Below are positions 56,726-64,000 of a stretch of 64,000 bases of DNA, one piece after another (the first letter of the stretch is position 1; the number at the start of each line of letters is the position of its first letter). Under the pieces are notes generated by a model. The model was not told the origin of the DNA, made no database searches, and saw only the letters and a list, made by a program, of their open reading frames with translations. Made by a program: the position numbers and the translations under genes. Source of the DNA: Diphasiastrum complanatum (lineage: Eukaryota > Streptophyta > Lycopodiopsida > Lycopodiales > Lycopodiaceae); assembly GCA_029204225.1 (NCBI GenBank), contig CM055100.1, positions 5,320,348 through 5,384,347 of the forward strand, given 5' to 3'.

Positions 56726-57886
56726 CATGACAATTTCAAGTTCCATTGTGCCGACATTTGACCAAATAGTCGCCAGTGAGTCAGATGAAGATGATGTTGT
56801 TACTCAACGACAATCCGACCAAGGAATGGATCACCATCCAACACCACCTCCAAGAAGATTGAACCGAGGGCGCGCACACAGCCCACATGGTATATTTTTG
56901 AGTCTGTTTGTCTTTTAATTCAGAACCGACTATAGTCGAAGAGGCACTTAGCCAATCAGACTCCGATCTCTAGAGAGAATCAATGGATAGAGAGTATTCC
57001 TCTCTAATCAAGAACCAAACATGGTCATTGGTCGAACTACCTACCGACAACAATCTTATCGATTGCAAATGGGTCTTCAAGATCAAGCTCAAAGTTGACG
57101 GGAGTATCAACCGAAGAAAAGCTCATTTAGTAGCTAGAGGATTTTCTCATATCCCAAACATTGACTATAATGAGACTTTCAGTCCAATAGTCAAACATTC
57201 ATTGATCTGAATCCTCTTATCATTTGTTGTTGCGGCCAACCTCGAAGTACATCACCTCGATGTACAGATAGCTTATCTGAATGGAGTTAAAGAAGAAAAC
57301 ATTGACATGATACAACCCAAGGGATACGTTTTCGAAATTGTGAAAAATTTATGTCTGTAAACTCCATAAAGCACTTTATGGCTTGAAACAATCACCAAGA
57401 GTTCGGTTTCAATGGATTAACACATTTCTCATCCAGCATGATTTCAAACCAAGTACTGCCGATTCTAACGTCTATTTCAAGTCAGCGCATCATTCTTTCA
57501 TTATCATCACCTTGTATGTCGACGATATGTTGTTTTTCAAAAATAATACAAATGATGTTGAAAAGCACTTTATGGCTTGAAATAATCATCAAGAGGTCGG
57601 TTTCAAAGGATTAACACATTCCTCATCCAGCATGGTTTCAAACCAAGCACTACCAATTCTAACATCTATTTCAAGTCAGCGCATCATTCTTTCATTATCG
57701 TCACCTTGTATGTCGATGATGTATTGCTTTCAACAACAATTTGAATTCAACATGACCGATATGGGTGAGGCTCACTATTGTCTTGGAGCTCAAATCCATA
57801 GAGATAGAGAGAGACGATTGATTTACATCACTCAACAAAGGTATCTTCACAATGCTCTTATTGTTGGCCTGGATGTTGATGCCAAC
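56726..57886 (+). pseudogene. Copia linker and RT fragment with a tandem duplication, plus strand (Copia-10)
   Basis: The linker at 56727-56900 is followed by RT: YSSLIKNQTWSLVELPTDNN, DCKWVFKIKLKVDGSI, then HHLDVQIAYLNGVKEENI after a stop at 57208, and LYVDDMLFF (about 57510). A second partial copy of the same RT segment follows directly. The final part (NMTDMGEAHYCLGAQIHRD) returns to RT order. Stops at 56975 and 57208 and a frameshift near 57350 break it. There are no LTRs on the left; the right end abuts another copia LTR. Confidence 0.84.
57368..57738 (+). repeat. 194-bp direct tandem duplication within RT
   Basis: Segment from AAAGCACTTTATGGCTTGAAA at 57368 recurs at 57562 with about 90 percent similarity by eye, through the LYVDD codons. 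Similarity fades after about 57738. Confidence 0.88.
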
Positions 57887-58897
57887 TGATAAAACAAATT
57901 CCTATTAAAAGATCTTGGATTACTTGGAGAACGAATATTAATGAGCTACTCTGATGAGAGTATCAGTATAGGTGTTTTAGACAACCGTTCAGATAAATTG
58001 TGAAAGCTATTAGGCGTATGAGATAGTAATGCAATTCACTAATTCTGATATTTTGATGTAAAGGAATGTAATTACAATTAGGCATCGAGGACAACCATAC
58101 ATTTCCTTGTTTGTGATATTGTAGAAGAAGAGTGAGAATTACTTAACATTCAACAAGAACGTTAATGAGTGTTGTAAAAACAACAATTAGACCACAAAGC
58201 AATAGCGCTGATAAGCCCATGATCCTACTAATAGAAACAAGACAATAGCTATTGCTCTGAATATTTACTCTCTCTCTATGATCACTAACTTTGAGGAGTC
58301 AGCTACTGAAGGACCAATTTTTTTTTTTGGTCATAGATCTCAGTCTATCTATTCATATATCTCATGTATCATCTGACGAATCAACTTCTTTTGAATCTCT
58401 ATCTCCCTTCAATCGCTCATTTACATATATAGCAACTAGAAGATCTTGCAATATTCTATCTTTTCGTTTACAAGATCTCTTAATAGCTGATTAACTAACT
58501 AATTAGAATAGTTATTATTGGAGCGTAAAGATGTAGACAGTCTGTATTTGGAATCCTGTGTATTTCTGCAAAGTGTCGTCTTTTTAGCATTTTTTGTATT
58601 TTATGAGAAGCAATGCCGCATTTTTGGAAGTGCCTGAAATGGCCTAAAAACTGAGTTAACACAAGTGTCGCAAAACACTTAGTTGCTCAGGATGGCCCGA
58701 AGGTGACAAAGATGACAATGTCGAGTTTTTCGTCTGTGGAAATTCCTGAGTAAAAATGCATATTGTAGTGACAATCAGTGGAAAAATGCAGACTATTCGA
58801 AAGACGGTTCATTTTTTACAAAGTACTTGAGAGTGATTTACATGGAAAAAGAAAGGAAGGCAGTTAGGATGAGTAGGAGTAAGATTAAACTCCAACA
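57887..58897 (-). repeat. Candidate 3' LTR of Copia-11
   Basis: Minus strand TTAAGGGGGAG precedes TGTTGGAGTTTAATC at 58897, a clear polypurine tract and LTR start. The other edge is inferred from TGATAAA at 57887 (LTR ending ...TTTATCA), right where Copia-10 coding similarity stops. About 1.0 kb. Confidence 0.5.
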
Positions 58898-60338
58898 CTC
58901 CCCCTTAAGTTTATTACTATGAATCTGAACTACAATTAAAATTTATCATATCTACTAAAGTAGAATGTTTATTTCTAGACAATGGCTTTGTCAAAATATC
59001 AGCTAATATATTGTCTGTATGACAGTAACTTAGCACAACATCTGAACCTTCTCTTTAAGAAAATGAAATTAAACTTCTATATGCTTAGTTCTATTATGAG
59101 TTCATGGGTTTAGAGATAGAGCTATGCAACTCTGATTGTCGCACTGGAGTATTGTTGGACCAATCTGTGGAAATTGCAGATCTTGTAGTAGCCTTCTAAG
59201 CCAAATTATCTCCTTCACTATTGATGTAGCTGCAACGTATTTGGATTTTGTAGAGGACAACGAAATGCATTTCTGCTTTCTGCTGTTCCATGAAATGGGT
59301 AGGAAACAAATATATCCTAATGTGGATTTCTTGGTATCCACATATCCTGCCTAGTCTGAATTTGAATAGGTGACTAAAATGAGTGCATAGTGTTTCGTAG
59401 CTTGAATGTACTTCAGTACTCTTTGCAGAGCCTTCCAATGTTGTAGGCTTGAATTGGACATATACTGAGATAATGTGCTCATCACGTATGCTAGATCAGG
59501 TCGTGTGCAGATCATAGAATACATTATAGATCCTATGACAGATTGATAAGGATACTTGCATATTTCTTGCTGATTTGCTTGAGTTCTGGGGCACATGTCT
59601 TTAGACAGCTTGGATCTTGAATCCATGATTGTGTCTATCGATTTGCAGTCCTCCATGCCATATCTGCGAAGTACATTGGTTAAATAGGACTCTTGGCTTA
59701 TAACGATCCTTCTGCTTGTGCGATCTCTACTGATCTCCATACCAAGTACGTAATAAACTGGGCCTAAATCAGTCATCTCAAAATCTGATAAAAGCTTTTG
59801 AATTGCTAATAATTAAGGAATCATCAATGTATAATGCTATTATAACATAGCTTGACCTGTTATGCTTGAGATACACATTAGAGTCTGCGGAACAAGAAGT
59901 AAAATTATGCTGCAAAAAGAAGTGATTGACTCTATCATACTAGGCCTTGGGAGCTTCCTTGAGACCATATAATGCGTTATGCAATTTACATACTAAATTC
60001 TCTTTGCCTTGAAGGACGTAACCTTCTAGTTGATAAATGAATATGTCTTCTTGTATATATCCATGAAGGAATGATGTCTGGATGTCCATATGGTAAATGT
60101 CCAAATCTTCTGCAACAGCTATAGCCAGCAAGGTGCAAATAGATTGATGCTTTACCATTGTATTGAAGGTGTCAGTGTAATCACCACTAATCGAGCTTTT
60201 CATTTGGATATTGATCCATCTGGCTTAAGCTTTAGCTTGAAGATATTATGTTGCGAAGGTTATTTTGTGTCTATCTTTTGTATAATGTTTATGCCTGATC
60301 CACTATCTAAGACAGCTGATACTATTGGATAGTCTATG
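58898..60338 (-). pseudogene. Copia RT-RNase H remnant with YIDD, minus strand (Copia-11)
   Basis: Minus strand from 60338: KLKPDGSI region, KHQSICTLLAIAVAEDLDIYHMDIQTSFLHG (60150-60060), LHNALYGLKEAPKA, then a stop. YIDD replaces YVDD at about 59825. Next: MTDLGPVYYVLGMEIS, PYQSVIGSIMYSMICTRPDLAY, RNase H (STKSKYVAATSIVKEIIWL, LQCDNQSCIALSLNP), and ADILTKPLS at about 58985. At least four frame breaks. Integrase and upstream parts are cut off by the LTR at 60339. Related to the fragment at 16596-16800. Confidence 0.85.
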
Positions 60339-61027
60339 TGTGAAAAATGCAAAAATAAGCTTGGTAGAGGCCAAAAATCATGTATATAGGATGATTACAC
60401 ATGTGTGGAGCCTGTTCTCACATGTAAAAATAGTGTACTTGTCATGTACCATAATCATATAGGTTGTACATATGATTTAATTCACGTTCTAGTGGCTAAA
60501 AAGGCTAAAAACTAGTTTTCTAGACATATGACACATGGCAGCAATCTATTGATTGCATGAGCCACATCCTTTGGTTAGGTGTCATATCCCATGTGTAGAG
60601 GACAACTCACATGTGTGGAATAAGCTGAAGTAGGCGAATTTTGACTTCTAGAAGATTTCCAAGTAGATCTCCATATAGAAGGAAAATGGACCAAAATTGC
60701 TCAAAATAGAAGGTTTTGTCCAAGTGTCAGTTTTGCATGATGAATCATCATATGACAAAGCACCTTCACACATGTGGGATCAGAGTACCACGAGCTCCCA
60801 CTTATTGTATATATAGATCCACATTTGGCCATAATCAGTGTGAGACACCTATCTTGGTTTTGGAAGCAATTTTGAGTGATTCTCTCCATTTGTCTACATT
60901 TGTTTTGATTGTTTTGAGGTTCTATCAATGTTTACTTGATTTTCAGGTTGGATTCCATACTCAGAAAGTGTTTCAGACGTGTGAAACCATAAAGTACACT
61001 TACCTTCAATTAATGATTGTTCTTGTT
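60339..61027 (+). repeat. LTR arm 1 of an inverted LTR pair (plus orientation)
   Basis: Starts TGTGAAAAATGC and runs through a TATA box (TATATATA, 60808-60815) to ...GATTGTTCTTGTT. No element interior follows it; the sequence reverses after a 133-bp spacer. It contains CACATGTGTG at 60398 and 60608. Confidence 0.85.
60808..60815 (+). promoter_or_regulatory. LTR TATA box, arm 1
   Basis: TTGTATATATAGATCC. Points toward the spacer and arm 2. Confidence 0.65.
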
Positions 61028-61160
61028 GTGGAAAAAGTACAAAAAGGACCAAGAGTGGATCCTAATCTGATCCTCAAGAGGGATTGGTTGTCAGATTACT
61101 TGATCTATCAATCTACTTCAGATTAAGATCAATCTAGATCAATTATAGACACAAAATCCT
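61028..61160. other. Spacer between the LTR arms
   Basis: 133 bases that do not pair between the arms. Probably the terminal part of one of the two LTRs. Confidence 0.6.
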
Positions 61161-61858
61161 AACAAGAACAATCATTAATTGAAGGTAAGTGTAATTTATG
61201 GTTTCCCACATGTGAAACCCTATCTGAGTACAAACTCCAACCTGAAAATCAAGTACACATTGATAGCACCTCAAAACAATCAAAACAAATGTAGACAAAT
61301 GGAGAGAATCACTCGAAATTGCTTCCAAAACCAAGATTGGTGTCTCACATTGATTATGGCCAAATGTGGATCTATATATACAATAAGTGGGAGCTCGTGG
61401 TACTGATCATCCCTATGATCCCACATGTGTGAAGGTGCTTTGTCATATGATGATTCATCATGCAAAACTGACACTTGGACAAAACCTTCTACTTTAAGCA
61501 CTTTTGGTCCATTTTCCTTCTATATGGAGATCTACTTGGAAATCTTCTAGAAGTCAAAATTCGCCTACTTTAGCTTATTCCACACATGTGAGCTGTCCTC
61601 TACACATGGGATATGACACCTAACCAAAGGATGTGGCTCATGCAATCATTAGATTGATGCCATGTGTCATATGTCTAGAAAACTAGTTTTTAGCCTTTTT
61701 AGCCACTAGAACTTGAATTAAATCATATGTACAACCTATATGATTATGGTACATGACAAGTACACTATTTTCACACGTGAGAACAGGCTCCACACATGTG
61801 TGTTTATCTATATACAAGATTTTTGGCCTCTACCAAGCTTATTTTTGCATTTTTCACA
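61161..61858 (-). repeat. LTR arm 2, 3' LTR of Copia-12 (minus orientation)
   Basis: Minus strand TGTGAAAAATGC at 61858, directly after TTTTTGAGGAGGAG (polypurine tract). It contains TATATATA at 61380-61373 (minus). Nearly a mirror copy of 60339-61027. Confidence 0.88.
61373..61380 (-). promoter_or_regulatory. LTR TATA box, arm 2
   Basis: The same TTGTATATATAGATCC on the minus strand. Points toward arm 1, so the two promoters converge. Confidence 0.65.
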
Positions 61859-61872
61859 CTCCTCCTCAAAAA
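61859..61872 (-). promoter_or_regulatory. Polypurine tract of Copia-12
   Basis: Minus strand TTTTTGAGGAGGAG just before the LTR start; the same tract type as in Copia-3, -4 and -6. Confidence 0.8.
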
Positions 61873-62001
61873 TCTAGCTTGGTAGGTCTAGCTTGATGGA
61901 AAACGTGATGATCTTGAACTTGAATCCATGGGCTGAATTGGTCTTTGCTGGTTCAAAAGGTGTGAAGATCAGCCAATGAGCTTGATGTTGATCTGAAATC
62001 A

Positions 62002-63876
62002 CTATATCCATGATAGTGCTTCTTTGATGTTGACATCTTTGATGAGCTTGAGAGCTTTGCACCTTCCTAGCATCTTCGAAAATGATTCCTTCCAAATTTC
62101 ATGTAGATGCTTGACTTTGAGGCTTGCTCCTTCTTCATGTGCATGTTCTTCCATGAGAAAATAAAGATTTCTTCTTGACTTATTAGGATCACAAAGATCT
62201 AACATCATGTAACCATGATCTAGAGAATTAGACTTATCCAAATTGGCAAGACTATGCATGCTATAATAACAAAGTGTTTGCATCATATCTTCATGCTTGT
62301 TTACCATGCTAATCTCAGATCTAATGAGGCTAAATACTTCATTATGGAGATAAGTGTCTTTAGAAGATGATTCACTTACTCTCATAAAGAGTTTACAATT
62401 TGCCTCAATACAAATTTTCAAACTATGAGTGAACAAATCACTTTTGCTCTTGCATGACTCAAGAGCATACATTTGATGAAATAACCATTTGCTTTCTAAT
62501 TGATTTAAAATCAATTTCAACCTTTTAAGAACATCATCTATGTTCTCAAAAGAGACTTCATACTCAACTAGTATGGTTTTACTCCAATTTTGAGATGCAA
62601 TGATCTCACTAAAGCAAATTGATTTATCAAATGACATAAGAGAAATAAGTATGTGATGTATACCACATGAGATATGCTCCTCTTTCCCTTGAAATGTGAG
62701 CCAGTTGGACTCAACCATATTTCTTGAGCTTCTTTTTGGAATCACAATTTGAGAAGGTCTCTCCTCCTCAATCCTAGGCACACTTGAACCTTGAGAAGGA
62801 TTCTCCTCCTCAATCCTTGGCACATTTGAACCTTGAGATGACTCCTTAAGATCCTCTTCATGGTGCTCCTTTTTTATGAAAATCCGAGACCTCCATGTCT
62901 CATAATGATCACAACAAGTATGACCATTCAATATGCACTTCCTATGATTATCAAGATTACTTATGCTAGAAACATAAGTCCAAAAATCACCACAACTTTG
63001 CATGATTTTTCCAATATTGAAATCAAAAGGTATCTCCATCTCAATAAGGCTACCTACTTGCTTATGGATATAAGTGTCCACTTTGGATGCTTCACTTATT
63101 CTCATAAGAAGTTTACAACTTGCCTTTAGGATTGAAAACATACAATTTTCATCTTTATGAATGAACACATCATTCATGATCTTATTGAAACCAAAAGATC
63201 CTACATTATGAAGATATTTCCATTTCCTTGACTTCATAACTAATGTAAGCTTACAAGGAAAACATATTTTGCTATCTTTTAAGGCATCACACTCAACTAG
63301 CATTTCCTTAAGCCACCTTTGAGATACAAAAATCCCTTCAAAGCAAAATAGATCTTCATAAGTTGACATGAGAGCATAAATGAAACTATTTTCATTTTGT
63401 GATTGATGCTCCTTATTCTTGATTGATATCTCTTGGATCATAACAATAAGTTTGAACTTATCTAAAGTTCCAAGCAAAATACTTTCCAAGGACATAAAAT
63501 AAATCCAGGTTACTTTCATGAAAGTGACATCTATCTTTGCATCTTGAACCAAACAATGTACTTCCAAATGAAAAATTTCAAAATATTTGACATGTGCTGT
63601 GATGGATTCTTGAAGACAAATCTTGCAAGTCCTTATGAGACTCCAAGCCTCATTCACCTTTCCACAAAGGAAACACCTTTCCTTGGACTTGTCCTTCTTG
63701 CATTTGCATTTCGAACTTGAAGCTCCATCCTTCACCTCAGCCCCCTTGCCTTGGTTCTCCTTGGATGGATTGGTCTTCTTTTTGTAGCATCTTGAGAAAT
63801 TAAATCCTCCCTTGCCACAAAGGTTGCACTTAGGATCCTTTCTTTCCTTCAATAGGATGCCACCTATTGATGCCAT
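62002..63876 (-). CDS. Uninterrupted 624-codon chimeric ORF in an LTR element (Copia-12)
   Basis: I chose ATG 63876 because MASIGGILL matches the Gag start of related elements (MSSMGGYLM, MASQGGYLL); an upstream ATG would add 25 residues. After 10 residues it jumps to a zinc knuckle CNLCGKGGFNFSRC (17-30; the His position is Phe), a Lys-rich stretch, and a second partial knuckle CFLCGK (68-73). Two long related segments follow (about 166-327 and 409-565) sharing SQ-W-K-x-x-LVE, CKL-MR-SE, DTY-H and SLI-x-EI blocks. Between them lies a duplicated SVPRIEEE-PSQ repeat and the KRSSRNMVESNWLTF linker motif known from copia integrase tails. A third weak copy of the W-K-x-x-x-x-L block ends the protein. 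No protease, integrase, RT or RNase H catalytic motifs. It lies about 130 bp before the polypurine tract and LTR. Function unknown. Confidence 0.7.
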   Translation of the reverse strand: MASIGGILLKERKDPKCNLCGKGGFNFSRCYKKKTNPSKENQGKGAEVKDGASSSKCKCKKDKSKERCFLCGKVNEAWSLIRTCKICLQESITAHVKYFEIFHLEVHCLVQDAKIDVTFMKVTWIYFMSLESILLGTLDKFKLIVMIQEISIKNKEHQSQNENSFIYALMSTYEDLFCFEGIFVSQRWLKEMLVECDALKDSKICFPCKLTLVMKSRKWKYLHNVGSFGFNKIMNDVFIHKDENCMFSILKASCKLLMRISEASKVDTYIHKQVGSLIEMEIPFDFNIGKIMQSCGDFWTYVSSISNLDNHRKCILNGHTCCDHYETWRSRIFIKKEHHEEDLKESSQGSNVPRIEEENPSQGSSVPRIEEERPSQIVIPKRSSRNMVESNWLTFQGKEEHISCGIHHILISLMSFDKSICFSEIIASQNWSKTILVEYEVSFENIDDVLKRLKLILNQLESKWLFHQMYALESCKSKSDLFTHSLKICIEANCKLFMRVSESSSKDTYLHNEVFSLIRSEISMVNKHEDMMQTLCYYSMHSLANLDKSNSLDHGYMMLDLCDPNKSRRNLYFLMEEHAHEEGASLKVKHLHEIWKESFSKMLGRCKALKLIKDVNIKEALSWI

Positions 63877-64000
63877 GTGAATAAAAACCTGTGATATGAT
63901 TCTACAAATGTAATTTGTGACTTTCAAGAGACTAGATTTGAACATCTTCAATAATCTAGAATGATCTACAAAAGACTTAGCTCACAAACCTAAGAATCAA
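63877..64000 (-). other. Leader of Copia-12, cut by the window edge
   Basis: Upstream of the ATG on the minus strand. The 5' LTR and primer site should lie beyond 64000. Confidence 0.5.

Noticed and set aside
58200-58500. Possible organellar (plastid) insertion suggested by AT-rich Ser/Ile frames
   Set aside because: No recognisable plastid gene, and the interval is better explained as part of the LTR ending at 58897.

Overview
This is nuclear DNA of a land plant, and almost all of it is transposable-element sequence. The plant call rests on three things: an exon remnant of a class III (plant secretory) peroxidase at 2559-2736, many Ty1/copia elements primed by initiator-tRNA-Met (primer sites of the TGGTATCAGAGC type), and Ty3/gypsy sequence that includes a chromodomain-bearing copy. 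Nothing in the window fixes the species. The density of nested, decayed LTR elements suits a large genome (fern, lycophyte, gymnosperm or large angiosperm). I see no clearly functional host gene, no rRNA or tRNA gene and no CRISPR.

Layout. 1-2800: two long GA microsatellites, an unidentified coding-like remnant and the peroxidase exon. 2800-9704: a minus-strand chromoviral gypsy fragment split by a complete but decayed copia element (4140-9201) with a TCCTC target duplication. 9705-10995: minus-strand copia fragment. 10996-15630: plus-strand gypsy remnant followed by an unidentified ORF ('ORF-X'). 15960-21529: intron-containing, transposase-like sequence on the plus strand, an acidic-protein gene on the minus strand, and a divergent promoter region; this looks like a DNA transposon or a pair of TE genes. 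21530-28656: two copia fragments in opposite orientation. 29273-30080: a three-exon fragment resembling a C48 (Ulp1-type) cysteine peptidase. 30081-32583: two more opposed copia fragments. 32584-41616: a minus-strand gypsy interrupted by foreign sequence, inside which sits a structurally intact copia (34495-40806; two 862-bp LTRs with no difference seen, one 1326-codon Gag-Pol frame). 41617-55808: two 3'-truncated copies of that same copia family facing each other around 5 kb of gypsy sequence. 55809-60338: further copia fragments. 60339-61858: two LTRs of one family tail to tail, forming a roughly 0.7-kb-arm palindrome. 61859-64000: the 3' part of an LTR element with an uninterrupted 624-codon ORF built from Gag/Pol scraps and an internal duplication.

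How the parts relate. The intact copia is the only unit that could plausibly be autonomous now: it has promoter-bearing LTRs, primer site, Gag with zinc knuckle, aspartic protease, DD35E integrase, YVDD reverse transcriptase, RNase H and polypurine tract. The other copies are its relatives or older families broken by deletion, nesting and stop codons. At least four copia LTR families here carry repeated palindromes of the CACACGTGTG / CACATGTGTG type, an unusual shared cis-element. The palindromic LTR pair and the chimeric 624-codon ORF beside it are the least expected features in the window.
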